A stretch of DNA of 40,174 nucleotides from Akkermansia muciniphila (GCA_943331445.1 CALQLO010000017.1:1-40174), one strand, 5' to 3'. Numbered from the stretch's first letter, positions 15,520-23,754 are shown. Translations and numbers: made by a program. Notes: generated from the sequence alone by a model not told the origin.

Positions 15520-16095
15520 GTGAACCCGTTCCACCAAGCCGGCCAGTTCGGAGAGCCCACGGATGCGGATGAGGCCCTCTCGAAGGAGCTCACCCGCAAC
15601 CTGTCCAAGGTGCCCAGCGTGCACGCCACGGCCTTCGTCCATGCCAAGGCCGTCGTCATCGGGAATGTCACCATCGGCCCTAGGTCCAGCGTCTGGCCCT
15701 GTGCGGTGCTCCGGGGGGATATCGCTCCGATTATCGTCGGCGAGGGCACGAACATTCAGGATGGCGCCGTGGTCCATGTGGCCGACGGACTCCCAGCCAA
15801 GATCGGCGCCCGCGTCACGGTCGGGCACCTCGCGATGATTCACGCCTGCACCATCGGCGACGAATGCCTGATCGGGATGCATGCCACGATCCTTGACGGT
15901 GCGCTGATTGGGAACCGCTGCATCATCGGCGCGAATTCACTGGTGACCAAGGGCACGCAGGTGCCCGACGGCTCTTTGGTCATGGGGTCGCCCGCCAAGG
16001 TGGTGCGTCCATTGGGTATCTCCGAGATGGCAGCCCTGCCAGGTTGGGCGGAGAAGTACGTAAAGGTCGCCGCCCATCACCGCCGCTTCGAGTGA
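15520..16095 (+). CDS. Gamma-carbonic-anhydrase-like hexapeptide-repeat protein
   Basis: A 191-residue left-handed beta-helix protein of the gamma-carbonic anhydrase / YrdA-PaaY group, normally a cytoplasmic trimer with a metal at the subunit interface. Hexapeptide turns run through IGNVTIGPRSSVWPCAVLRGD, VGEGTNIQDGAVVHV and IGDECLIGMHATI. The three metal-ligand histidines are recognisable: one in AVVHV and two in VGHLAMIHAC. The Arg-Gly-Asp of VLRGD is conserved. The start is GTG at 15520, supported by AAAGG seven bases upstream; the open frame further upstream has no family similarity. An N-terminal extension of about 30 residues (NPFHQAGQFGEPTDADEAL) precedes the repeat domain. The stop overlaps the GTG of the next gene, so the two are translationally coupled. 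Actual hydratase activity is not assured in this family. Confidence 0.88.
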   Translation: MNPFHQAGQFGEPTDADEALSKELTRNLSKVPSVHATAFVHAKAVVIGNVTIGPRSSVWPCAVLRGDIAPIIVGEGTNIQDGAVVHVADGLPAKIGARVTVGHLAMIHACTIGDECLIGMHATILDGALIGNRCIIGANSLVTKGTQVPDGSLVMGSPAKVVRPLGISEMAALPGWAEKYVKVAAHHRRFE

Positions 16096-16964
16096 GTTCG
16101 CTGGCTGACAGTCCAGTTGTACTGACGGGATCCGAATGGCGCTCGCAGCGGGCCGCCCATGAGTCACGTGCCGATCGCCTGGTCGATGCGCGTCGCGGTC
16201 GGGCGCTCCGCGGCGAGCCAGACCCAGTGGAAGATTTCCTTTTCACTTATTACCCCTTCCGTCTCTCCGCTTTGCGGCGCTGGACACCTGGCTCGGGCGT
16301 TGCGCTGATGGATGCTGCCGAGTTGGTTGATGGTCGCCGTTTCTGGGCGGGTGCGGACGGACTCGTTCGGGTGGCCGTGCCAGACGGGGCACAGGCGAGT
16401 CGCCTAGATTTTAGTTTGCGGCTTTGCCGAGCCGTCGCCGCCCGTCCGGCCTTCTTTGGCTGTTTTGGTCTGCATGAATGGGCGATGGTATTCGGTGAAG
16501 CAGCGCAGCGTCGGCATGGAGCTTGGCCGCTGCGCCTCGGCGCCGAGGGCACGGATGCGGTCGTGCGTGCCATGTCGATTCGCTGCACGCATTACGATGC
16601 CTTCCGGTTTTTCACCCCAGGTGCCCGGCCCTTGAACAAACTCGCCCCGACGCTCGATGCTCGCCTCGAGAACGAGCAGCCCGGTTGCATTCATGTCACG
16701 ATGGATCTGTTTAAGTGGAGTATGAAGGCACAGCCGTGGGTTTCGGCTGAGCTTGCCGCGGACGCCTTCGAACTCGCGCATGTGGCGCGAACCGTGGACA
16801 TGCGCGCGAGCCCGTACGATTTCTCAGCCATTGGCTTGCGGCCCATTCCCATCGAGACCGCGCAAGGTCGGGGTGAATATGAAGCCGAGCAGCGGCGATT
16901 GGTCGGACTCGCCGAGCCCCTCCGCCTCCGTCTTGCCGAGCAATTGTCTCGGGCTTTGGGTTGA
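16092..16964 (+). CDS. Conserved protein of unknown function (annotated elsewhere as '3-methyladenine DNA glycosylase')
   Basis: A 290-residue soluble protein. Blocks such as FFGCFGLHEWAMVF, PLRLGAEGTDAVV, IRCTHYDAFRFFTP, QPGCIHVTMDLFKW and DMRASPYDFSAIG are ones I remember from actinobacterial proteins automatically labelled 3-methyladenine DNA glycosylase. I see no helix-hairpin-helix or known glycosylase motif, so that label is doubtful. The clustered His, Cys, Asp and Arg in CFGLHEW and CTHYDAFRFF suggest a metal or substrate site. The GTG start at 16092 overlaps the TGA of the carbonic-anhydrase-like gene (GTGA), which fixes it with fair confidence. Coupling suggests a shared role or simply shared expression. 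Function unknown. Confidence 0.75.
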   Translation: MSSLADSPVVLTGSEWRSQRAAHESRADRLVDARRGRALRGEPDPVEDFLFTYYPFRLSALRRWTPGSGVALMDAAELVDGRRFWAGADGLVRVAVPDGAQASRLDFSLRLCRAVAARPAFFGCFGLHEWAMVFGEAAQRRHGAWPLRLGAEGTDAVVRAMSIRCTHYDAFRFFTPGARPLNKLAPTLDARLENEQPGCIHVTMDLFKWSMKAQPWVSAELAADAFELAHVARTVDMRASPYDFSAIGLRPIPIETAQGRGEYEAEQRRLVGLAEPLRLRLAEQLSRALG

Positions 16965-17021
16965 GGCTATTCTTATTGTTCCTGCCGGATTGATGTACAG
17001 AGTGGCGTCAGCTCGGCTAAC

Positions 17022-17708
17022 ATGAACATCCTCGATAGAATCAAAGCCCTTTTTGAGCCTGCCCCGGATCGGGATGTACTCGTCTATCTCGGCGTGCACC
17101 GAGGTAAGGGGCTCAGCCGGATTTGCGGACGCTATCGTAAAGTCTACTGCTTTGAGGCTAACCCTAAGATGGCTGAGAAATTGCGCCGCCGGTTCGCTTG
17201 GCGGAAGCATATCGAGGTCGTCCAAGCCGCCGTCACAGGTGTTGATGGTACGGTGACCTTTAACATTAGTTCGCGCAACGGTGCGGCCTCTTCGGTGGGG
17301 AAATTTTCCGAAGATTTTCCGGGCGTGCAGAGCGGGCAGCTTTTCGTCTCGGAAAGTATCACGGTTCCCTCGCTCGACCTGAATCGCTTCCTATGCGAGC
17401 GTGGCGTCAGTCGGATCTCCGCCTACGTCAGCGATATCCAGGGTTATGATTTGACCGTGCTGAAGACCATGGGGAAGTGGATTGAGGAGGGCCGGATTGA
17501 TGAAATTACGTCTGAGGTGGCCAAGGATCGAAATATTTACGGGGACCTGCCTGATAACAGCCTGCAGGGATTTGGTATGCTGCTGGATGCCAAGTATACC
17601 TTGGTTGCCCAAGGGTGGTCGATTTTGCAGGACGGTGTCTTTGCGCCACCTCAAGGCGCCTGGGAAATGGATTGCCGGTGGCGGCTGACGTCACTGATCC
17701 AAAGTTAG
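17022..17708 (+). CDS. FkbM family methyltransferase
   Basis: A 228-residue SAM-dependent methyltransferase-like protein. Family features are the post-I acidic residue in VYCFEANPKMAEKL (about 44-57), EVVQAAVTG, SRNGAASSVG, TVPSLDLNRFL and SDIQGYDLTVLKTM (the FkbM 'D.EG.E..VL.G' block). Motif I is unusual: VYLGVHRGKG where most members have D-x-G-A-x-x-G, so SAM binding or activity may differ. No signal peptide or membrane segment is present. The gene stands alone, 57 bases after the unknown-function gene, and ends at a strong hairpin terminator. FkbM-type enzymes often O-methylate sugars or polyketides, but no glycan or secondary-metabolite genes adjoin it, so the substrate is open. Confidence 0.82.
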   Translation: MNILDRIKALFEPAPDRDVLVYLGVHRGKGLSRICGRYRKVYCFEANPKMAEKLRRRFAWRKHIEVVQAAVTGVDGTVTFNISSRNGAASSVGKFSEDFPGVQSGQLFVSESITVPSLDLNRFLCERGVSRISAYVSDIQGYDLTVLKTMGKWIEEGRIDEITSEVAKDRNIYGDLPDNSLQGFGMLLDAKYTLVAQGWSILQDGVFAPPQGAWEMDCRWRLTSLIQS

Positions 17709-17725
17709 GCAACACCCTTGGGCAC

Positions 17726-17756
17726 AAAAAAGGCGGACCAGATGGTCCGCCTTTTT
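17726..17756 (+). terminator. Bidirectional rho-independent terminator
   Basis: GGCGGACC (17732-17739) and GGTCCGCC (17744-17751) form a perfect stem around AGAT, flanked by six As on the left and five Ts on the right. It can stop both the FkbM gene (+) and the DUF1080 gene (-, ending at 17772). Confidence 0.9.
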
Positions 17757-17771
17757 AATCTGTCGGCCGGC

Positions 17772-18419
17772 TCAGGGCAGGCGTTCGACGACGAGGTCCT
17801 TATAGTCGACCTTGCAGCCTGGGTCGTGGGCCTGGAGGGCGAAGGTGCCGGCGCCGAGCTTGCGGCCGGGCATGCCCTTCGGAGGAGTCCAGTCTTCCGG
17901 CTGGGTGAAGTCCACGGTCTGCTTGCCGTCGATCCAGATCTGAATGCGCTTACCTTCGACGCGCACGTGGTATTCAAACCAGACATTGTCAGGTGCGGCT
18001 GGGATATTCAGGACGTCGCGAACAGCATAGAGGCCGCCCGTGCGCTTGATGTCGCCATGGCTAGCGTTGACCTGGCATTCGAAGCCAGCGGCGGGCCAGC
18101 CGCTATCTTGGTAGGCCGTGTGGAAGTAGATGCCGGAATTGGCTTTCGGGTAGGTCTTCACCTTCGCTTTGAAGTCGAAGTTCTTGAACTCTGCTTTGCC
18201 GTCGGCACCGACGTAGTAGATGTGACCTTGGCCGCCGCGAACCTGCAGGACGCCGTCTTCCACCTTGTAGGTGCCTTCGGGGGAGTTCTTGGAGGGCTTC
18301 CAGCCAGCGAGGGACTTGCCGTCGAAGAGCTGGATTGTTTCGCCGGCGAACGCGGCGTAAGAGCTCAGGAAGAGCGCGGCCGTGGCCAGCAGGGTGGTGC
18401 GGAGGGGTGAGGAGCTCAT
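17772..18419 (-). CDS. Secreted DUF1080 / 3-keto-disaccharide hydrolase family protein
   Basis: A 215-residue exported jelly-roll (concanavalin-like) protein of the PF06439 group, whose members are described as 3-keto-disaccharide or 3-keto-glycoside hydrolases/lyases. Signature segments are IQLFDGKSLAGWKP at the mature N terminus, YKVEDGVLQVRGGQG, FDFKAKVKTYPKANSGIYFH, GFECQVNASHG, WFEYHVRVEGKRIQIWIDG and VDYKDLVVERL at the end. The signal peptide (LRTTLLATAALFLSSYAAFA) points to the periplasm. ATG at 18419 was chosen; a Met eight codons upstream is possible. It is 19 bases downstream of the NtrC-type regulator gene on the same strand, so may be co-transcribed with it. It might act on keto-sugars made by the dehydrogenase/cytochrome pair encoded 5 kb away, an inference only. 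Confidence 0.88.
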   Translation of the reverse strand: MSSSPLRTTLLATAALFLSSYAAFAGETIQLFDGKSLAGWKPSKNSPEGTYKVEDGVLQVRGGQGHIYYVGADGKAEFKNFDFKAKVKTYPKANSGIYFHTAYQDSGWPAAGFECQVNASHGDIKRTGGLYAVRDVLNIPAAPDNVWFEYHVRVEGKRIQIWIDGKQTVDFTQPEDWTPPKGMPGRKLGAGTFALQAHDPGCKVDYKDLVVERLP

Positions 18420-18462
18420 GGGGAAGCGCCTAACCAAACCCATTCCCGGCCTATGGCAAAGG

Positions 18463-19962
18463 TTAAGTGAAGACCTTGAATCCGGCCTCGCGCATCTCGA
18501 GGAGGCGCTTCTTCAGCGTCGAGCGATTGATGCCGAGAATGAAGGCGGAGCGCAGCTGATTGCCGCGGGTCTCCTCCATCGCCCGCCGAATCATCTCCAT
18601 CTCGATGACGTTCAGAATGGATTTTCCGTCGCCCTGACGACACTGGCGATAAATCGCATCATAGGACGGGGCGAGGCCAGCCGCCGGGACGGCGGCTTCG
18701 GCGGGAGCGACTGAGACCGCGGCGGCGGCGGTGGGCGCGGCGCTAGGACTCGCCGCGGACTTCCGTGGATTGAGTACATCCTGCGGCAGGTCCTTGGGGA
18801 GAATCGTTTCTCCCTTGGCCAGAACATTGGCGCGCTGCACGACGTTCTCGAGTTCGCGGACGTTGCCAGGCCAATCGTAGGCAAGGAGTGCATCGAGGGC
18901 CTCGTTGGAAAGGCGCTTCGGCTTAATCTTCTTCGCGGCGGCTTGGCGCTGCAGCATGTAATCCACGAGCAGCGGGACATCGCTCTTGCGATGGCGCAGG
19001 GCCGGCAGGCGAATGCGGAACACGTTAAGTCGGTAGTAGAGATCTTCGCGAAACTGCCGAGTCACGACCATCGCCTCGAGGTCTTTGTTGGTCGCAGCGA
19101 CCAAGCGGACGCTGACCTTCAGGGTGGTCGTGCCACCGACGCGCTGAATTTCGCCTTCCTGAATGGCACGCAGGACTTTCGTCTGCGTGGGAAGTGACAT
19201 ATCCCCGATTTCATCGAGGAAGATCGTGCCACCATCGCAGAGCTCGAACTTTCCGGGCTTCATGTTGGTCGCCCCGGTGAAGGCACCTTTCTCGTGGCCG
19301 AAGAGTTCGGATTCGATGAGGTTTTCGGGAATCGCCGCGCAATTCACCGCCAAGAAAGGCCCTTTGGCGCGCAGGGAATGCTGGTGGATACAACGGGCGA
19401 CAAGTTCCTTGCCGGTACCGCTTTCGCCGGTGATGAGTACGGTCGCATCACTGGCGGCGACCTGACCGATGGACTTCAATACTTCCTGCATCGGCTCGGA
19501 GCTACCCACGATGCCTTCCTTGTAGTCGGCGGGGTTGACGAGCGTGCGCGTCGATTTGACGGCGTTCGCTAGATCGCGGCGGGCAGAGAGGGCTTTGTCG
19601 ACGAGCGTGATGAGCTTGGCCTGGTCGAAAGGCTTCATGACATAATCATACGCCCCAAACTTCATCGCCTCGATGGCGGTCTGGGTCGTGCCGAATGCGG
19701 TCATGAGAATCACCATCGCCTGCGGCTGGGCGCCGCGGAGCATCTGGAGGGTTTCAATGCCAGTCATGCCGCCCATCCGGTTGTCGAGGAGGATGACATC
19801 AGGCTGATCGCGCTTGGCGGCGACGACTCCCGTCTCACCGCTATCGGCTTCGATGACGGTGTGCCCGAGTCCGGCCAGCGCGCGGCGCAGCGAGTAGCGC
19901 AGGTCTTTATCGTCGTCGATGACGAGGACTTTGGCGGCGGAGGCGGAAGGATTAGCACTCAT
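18463..19962 (-). CDS. NtrC-type sigma-54-dependent response regulator
   Basis: A 499-residue activator that opens sigma-54 promoters when phosphorylated. Order of domains: receiver (about 10-125, phospho-acceptor Asp60 in VILLDNRM, acidic pocket IDDDKD, Thr88, Lys110 in VMKPFD); AAA+ domain (about 145-390, Walker A GESGTGKE at 179-186, the sigma-54 contact loop GAFTGA about 226-231, Walker [12 protein letters not shown] with Asp250-Glu251); a long Ala/Pro/Ser-rich linker (about 408-440); and a Fis-type helix-turn-helix ([20 protein letters not shown], about 465-484). No histidine kinase gene adjoins it, so it is an orphan within the window. The adjacent downstream DUF1080 gene could be in its transcript. 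Its target promoters cannot be named. The final helix suggests enhancer-like binding sites. Confidence 0.95.
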   Translation of the reverse strand: MSANPSASAAKVLVIDDDKDLRYSLRRALAGLGHTVIEADSGETGVVAAKRDQPDVILLDNRMGGMTGIETLQMLRGAQPQAMVILMTAFGTTQTAIEAMKFGAYDYVMKPFDQAKLITLVDKALSARRDLANAVKSTRTLVNPADYKEGIVGSSEPMQEVLKSIGQVAASDATVLITGESGTGKELVARCIHQHSLRAKGPFLAVNCAAIPENLIESELFGHEKGAFTGATNMKPGKFELCDGGTIFLDEIGDMSLPTQTKVLRAIQEGEIQRVGGTTTLKVSVRLVAATNKDLEAMVVTRQFREDLYYRLNVFRIRLPALRHRKSDVPLLVDYMLQRQAAAKKIKPKRLSNEALDALLAYDWPGNVRELENVVQRANVLAKGETILPKDLPQDVLNPRKSAASPSAAPTAAAAVSVAPAEAAVPAAGLAPSYDAIYRQCRQGDGKSILNVIEMEMIRRAMEETRGNQLRSAFILGINRSTLKKRLLEMREAGFKVFT

Positions 19963-20118
19963 CTTGAGTAAAAGTAGGCAGTATCCGTGCCATTGGCGTT
20001 CAGGTTGTAAAATTGAGCTAATACACCCTTATCGCAATGAGTTTGTGCCTAAATTTAAGCAAAAGGTCCTTTTGATAGCCCCCTTGCCTTCCTTTTTTTG
20101 GGCGTAATTCTTCTGATT

Positions 20119-20751
20119 ATGTCTCCATGGCTCAAAAAGAGTCTCAAAGCCGTTTTCTGGTTTTTAGGCCTATTTTTACTGGCCTCCAATCTTTGGATTT
20201 GGGGTGCAGGCTGGGGGCGGGTGGCCGCCCACCCTTCGCAGGTCCCAGCTCATTCGGTCATGGTGCTTCTCGGCACTGATGAATTCGTGCACGGTACGTC
20301 GCAAGTGACCGGGACTTATCGTCCGCGGATTGAGGCCGCGGCGGACCTCTGCAAGTCAGGCAAGATCCGGCTAGTGGTTACTTCGGGAACCGCCGAACAC
20401 GCTTACATGATGGCGAATCATCTCCGCCAAGCCGGCGTCACCTGTCCTATCATGGAAGACCCTTACGGCTGGCGCACCCTGGATTCGGTCCTGAGGGCGA
20501 AGGCTTACTATGCGAACGACCACATCGTTTTTGTTTCCCAGGGTTGGCACAGTGTCCGGGCGATTTGGCTGGCCGACTTCGAAGGCTTGAGCGCTTCGGG
20601 TTATTCTGCCGGCTTCGGTAGTGGTTGGAGGGCCTACCAAGCGTGGGTCCGCGATTGTTTCGCCAAGCCTAAGGCCGTGCTCGATCGCCTGAACGGCAAT
20701 CCCCTCCAGGCACCGATGCCCGCGGGTGAAGGCAATCACCCGCACCGCTGA
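20119..20751 (+). CDS. SanA/YdcF-like (DUF218) membrane-anchored protein
   Basis: A 210-residue protein with one N-terminal transmembrane helix (FWFLGLFLLASNLWIWGAGW) and a DUF218 domain facing the periplasm. The domain is recognised by VMVLLGTDEFVHG near its start, YRPRIEAAADLCKSGKIRLVV, TSGTAEHAYMMANHLRQAGV, TLDSVLRAKAY and IVFVSQGWHSVRAIWLAD, all in the order of SanA/YdcF. SanA proteins affect envelope barrier function; the biochemical activity is unsettled. ATG at 20119 was preferred to an upstream TTG at 20098 because it lies just before the basic residues and helix. The gene is divergent from the NtrC-type regulator and convergent with dprA; its TGA abuts the dprA stop with no base between. 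Confidence 0.82.
   Translation: MSPWLKKSLKAVFWFLGLFLLASNLWIWGAGWGRVAAHPSQVPAHSVMVLLGTDEFVHGTSQVTGTYRPRIEAAADLCKSGKIRLVVTSGTAEHAYMMANHLRQAGVTCPIMEDPYGWRTLDSVLRAKAYYANDHIVFVSQGWHSVRAIWLADFEGLSASGYSAGFGSGWRAYQAWVRDCFAKPKAVLDRLNGNPLQAPMPAGEGNHPHR
20722..20743. other. Perfect hairpin inside the 3' end of the SanA-like gene
   Basis: GCGGGTGA (20722-20729) and TCACCCGC (20736-20743) form an 8-bp stem with a 6-nt loop, beside the abutting convergent stops of the SanA-like gene and dprA. It lacks a T tract on both strands, so it may be a weak transcription barrier or simply coding sequence. Confidence 0.35.
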
Positions 20752-21837
20752 TTAGGCACGCTCGTGGCGGCCATCGGGGCGCCGGGCGAGGACGCTGCGG
20801 ATTTCCATGAGTGTCAAGGCGACGGCCGCCTCTGCGACCGTGCAGTCAGCAAGGAGCGCGAGGCTTTCCGCATCATGCGCTGTGCCGCCGGCGAAATGTG
20901 GGAGCCAACGGGCGAACTCCGGTGGCTCGGTGATGAGCTTGAGCGCCGGGCTGCCCCGACTTTCACCTAACTCGGTTAGGATGTCGTCGACGGAACTGAC
21001 GAGCGTGGCCCCGTCGCGAATGAGCGCATGGCACCCGCGGCTCGAGGGGCTGTCCGCGCGGCCAGGGAAGGCGCAGATAGTTTTGCCGAGGTCGCCTGCG
21101 AAGCGTGCGGTGATCATGCTGCCGCCATCGATATCGGTCTCGATGACGATGAGTGTGCGGACGAGGCCGGCGACGATGCGATTGCGCTGAGGAAAACTTT
21201 GGCGATCGGCGGGGCGGCCCAAAGGGAATTCGGAGAAGAGCCCGCCGCGTTCGGCCATGCGGTGGCGAAGTTTAATCGCCTCGGGCGGAAACGTAAGGTC
21301 GAGCCCATGCCCGAGTACGGCGGCCGTGCGCCCCTCCGCATCCAGGGCACCTTCGTGAGCGGCGAGGTCAATGCCGCGTGCGAGCCCGCTGATAATCCAC
21401 CAGCCTTCCTTGGCGAGGTCGCGGGAGATGCTGCGGGCGAGAGACGCACCGTAGGTCGTACAATGCCGCGAGCCGATGATGCCGACGGAACGTTCGTTCG
21501 GCGTAGCGGTGCCTTGCGCGTAAAGGAGTAGCGGCGGGTCCCAGAGGTGCGTCAGCGGCTCCGGCCAAGCGGCGTCGGCGTCGGTGAGTAAGCGGTAACC
21601 GAGGTCCTGGGCGCGGCGGATTTCTTCGGCCCAGTTGAAGGCGCGCGCTGCGATGGCTTCGGCCGCCGGCCGACTGACTCCCGTGACTTTCGCGAGTTGG
21701 TCCGCGGGGGCGCCGAGCGCCGTGCTTAAGTCGCCGCCGAATGCTTCCCGTAATCGCCGGACGGTGACGGGTCCGACGTGCTTGATGCCGTTAAGGTAGA
21801 CGCGCTGGGCGAGCGCTTCGGTCGGGATGGGAAACAC
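20752..21837 (-). CDS. dprA: DNA processing protein DprA (RecA loader in transformation)
   Basis: A 361-residue cytoplasmic protein that protects incoming single-stranded DNA and loads RecA during natural transformation. It has an N-terminal SAM/helix-hairpin-like region (about 1-75), then the DprA Rossmann core (about 90-300) with VGIIGSRHCTTYG, WWIISGLARGIDLAAHEGAL, TAAVLGHGLD, LFSEFPLG, PQRNRIVAGL and GGSMITARFAGD. A C-terminal winged-helix-like segment follows (about 305-361). The start codon is GTG at 21837; no ribosome binding site is visible. It is the last gene of the long minus-strand series, 22 bases after nnr. No other competence gene is in the window, but dprA is widely conserved even where transformation has not been shown. 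Confidence 0.95.
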   Translation of the reverse strand: MFPIPTEALAQRVYLNGIKHVGPVTVRRLREAFGGDLSTALGAPADQLAKVTGVSRPAAEAIAARAFNWAEEIRRAQDLGYRLLTDADAAWPEPLTHLWDPPLLLYAQGTATPNERSVGIIGSRHCTTYGASLARSISRDLAKEGWWIISGLARGIDLAAHEGALDAEGRTAAVLGHGLDLTFPPEAIKLRHRMAERGGLFSEFPLGRPADRQSFPQRNRIVAGLVRTLIVIETDIDGGSMITARFAGDLGKTICAFPGRADSPSSRGCHALIRDGATLVSSVDDILTELGESRGSPALKLITEPPEFARWLPHFAGGTAHDAESLALLADCTVAEAAVALTLMEIRSVLARRPDGRHERA

Positions 21838-21859
21838 CCGGTCAGCCAGTGCGACCGAA

Positions 21860-23353
21860 TCAGGTGCGCAAGACCGGGGATAGCCCAGCCAATAGCTCGG
21901 TAGTTCTTACCGCTTCTTCCCCGCGAGTTTCCCTCAGCCAATCGGCGGCGCGGGCATGCCAGGTAGTCGCCAGCACGACCGCATCAAAGGCCGTGAGGCC
22001 GAGTTCGCGCCGCCGGGCGAGCACCGCGGCGATGATGCCGGCGAGCAGGTCGCCCGAGCCGCCCCGCGCAAGAATTGGACCACCGAAAGGAATGTGGAGA
22101 ACGCGTCTACCATCCGTCACGCAGGTCAGCGGGCCCTTCAGCACCATGATCGTCTTGGTCTTGAGGGCGTAGGCGCGGCCCGCCGCGACGGACATGGTCC
22201 GTCCGCTCAGGCGTTTGAATTCCCCAGCGTGAGGAAGCAGCACACGCACGCGTATTTGCTTCGAGGCGCTGATGACAGGAGGTCGGAGCGCATCGGCGTC
22301 GAGGATGAGTTCGCCTTCACAAGCGGCGGCGACCGTGCCGATAAGCTTGGCGGCTTTTATGCCCATCCCGGAGCCGAGGAGGAGGGCGTCCTTGCCGGCG
22401 AGTAATTTACGGATGGCGGTAAGATTGTTTGTTGCGGCACTGCCGTCGCGATGAGTCGTGAGTCCGCACCACATCGCCTCCGGGAAGGTGACCGCTGCTT
22501 TCGCGCGGATAGAGTCGGGCAGGCAGGTCGTGACCAGCGCAGCCCCGGAGCGAAGCGCGGCTTCGGTGTTCATGAGGACCGCCCCAGGCATCCGGTCAGA
22601 GCCGCCGATAATGAGTAGGCGGCCTTGATGGCGCTTGTCTCCCTCCGCCCGGCGGGGGTGACGCAAAGGGTCGAGGCTGGCGGGGGTGACGCAGGCTTCT
22701 TCGGTTTCGCCGAGCGGCAGGCCGATGTCGATTACGCGGAGGCGGCCGACGAAGGGGCTAGCCTTCGCGGCGAGGAGAGGTCGTTTCAGGCAACCGATGG
22801 ATACGGTGAGATCGGCGCGAAAGGCCGGACCGTGGGTGTCATCACCAATGCCGCTGGGGAGATCCACGGCAACGCGAAGGCCCTGGAGATGATCCGAGGC
22901 CTTCAGGAATCTGCGGAGCCCCGCTGAAAGTGGGGCGCGAAAACCTTGCCCGAGAATACCGTCAAAAATCAGGCAGAACTCTTCGGCCTGAAGCTGACGT
23001 AGATTGGCGGCGGCCACGATGCCGATACGGACCCCCTTTTTGCGAGCGGCCCACGCACGTTGCGCTTGCGGACGGGCTGGGCCGCCTTCGGCGAAGACGG
23101 CAATAATTTGAGTTCCAGCCGAGGCGCAGTGGAGGGCGGAGAGAAAGGCATCGGCGCCATTATTACCTTTGCCGGCTAGCACGAGGATGCGGCGAGGCTT
23201 ACGGCCCAGCAGGGAGAGGGCTTCGTGCGCGATACCGCGGGACGCTCGCTGCATGAGTCTCCAAGCAAGAGTCGTGTTGCTGCCAAGGTAGGCTGCTTCC
23301 GCCGCCGCGGCTTCCGCGCAGGACAGGACGGGTAGTCGGCTATTTAATCCCAT
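21860..23353 (-). CDS. nnr: Bifunctional NAD(P)H-hydrate epimerase / ADP-dependent NAD(P)H-hydrate dehydratase
   Basis: A 497-residue repair enzyme that restores damaged (hydrated) NADH and NADPH. The N-terminal YjeF_N epimerase domain (about 1-215) has VLAGKGNNGADAFLSALH and RVAVDLPSGIGDD; the usual GNNGGDG loop is GNNGADA here. The C-terminal ribokinase-like dehydratase domain (about 235-490) has GRLLIIGGSDRMPGA, ILDADALR, LLPHAGEFKRLSG and GGSGDLLAGIIAAVLA, which retains the key Asp. It is an ordinary two-domain fusion for bacteria. It lies five bases after acpS and 22 bases before dprA. The acpS-nnr adjacency is common in bacteria and supports both calls. Confidence 0.94.
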   Translation of the reverse strand: MGLNSRLPVLSCAEAAAAEAAYLGSNTTLAWRLMQRASRGIAHEALSLLGRKPRRILVLAGKGNNGADAFLSALHCASAGTQIIAVFAEGGPARPQAQRAWAARKKGVRIGIVAAANLRQLQAEEFCLIFDGILGQGFRAPLSAGLRRFLKASDHLQGLRVAVDLPSGIGDDTHGPAFRADLTVSIGCLKRPLLAAKASPFVGRLRVIDIGLPLGETEEACVTPASLDPLRHPRRAEGDKRHQGRLLIIGGSDRMPGAVLMNTEAALRSGAALVTTCLPDSIRAKAAVTFPEAMWCGLTTHRDGSAATNNLTAIRKLLAGKDALLLGSGMGIKAAKLIGTVAAACEGELILDADALRPPVISASKQIRVRVLLPHAGEFKRLSGRTMSVAAGRAYALKTKTIMVLKGPLTCVTDGRRVLHIPFGGPILARGGSGDLLAGIIAAVLARRRELGLTAFDAVVLATTWHARAADWLRETRGEEAVRTTELLAGLSPVLRT

Positions 23354-23358
23354 GATGT

Positions 23359-23754
23359 TCAGCGTACGAGGACCGCGAAGGCTTGGGCCAGCGAATCGGT
23401 ATGGGTCAGGGAGATAAGTAGGCGAGTCGCCCCGCGAGCCGCGAGTAGCGCTTTCGCTTTGTCGTCGAGTTCGACGATGGGTTCGCCGCCTTCGCCATTG
23501 AGCACCCCGACACTTGTCAGTGAGAGTTCGGCCCCAATGCCGGTGCCAAAGGCTTTGCTCGCGGCTTCCTTGGCGGCAAAGCGGGCGGCAAGCGATGGAT
23601 AAGGGTCGGCCTTCGCGAGGCAGAGGGCTTGCTCTGCGGGGGTAAAGATTTTCTCTAGGAACGCCGCGCCGTGTTTCTCGTGAGCGGAGCGGATGCGTGC
23701 GACTTCCGTGAGATCCACGCCGACGCCGAGTACATTGCCGCCTTCTAACTTCAT
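23359..23754 (-). CDS. acpS: Holo-[acyl-carrier-protein] synthase
   Basis: A 131-residue 4'-phosphopantetheinyl transferase that converts apo-ACP to holo-ACP using CoA. The metal-binding Asp is in LGVGVDLTEVARI and the second site in LAARFAAKEAASKAFGTG; LISLTHTDSLAQAFAVL closes the fold. Length is normal. ATG overlaps the pdxJ stop in an ATGA junction (23751-23754), the classic pdxJ-acpS coupling known from other bacteria. It needs no other start. Confidence 0.96.
   Translation of the reverse strand: MKLEGGNVLGVGVDLTEVARIRSAHEKHGAAFLEKIFTPAEQALCLAKADPYPSLAARFAAKEAASKAFGTGIGAELSLTSVGVLNGEGGEPIVELDDKAKALLAARGATRLLISLTHTDSLAQAFAVLVR

Noticed and set aside
19993-20012. Sequence resembling a sigma-54 promoter (TTGGC...TTG) before the SanA-like gene
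   Set aside because: The distance between the GG and the TTG parts is one base too long and the -12 GC is GT, so it does not meet the strict spacing of sigma-54 promoters.
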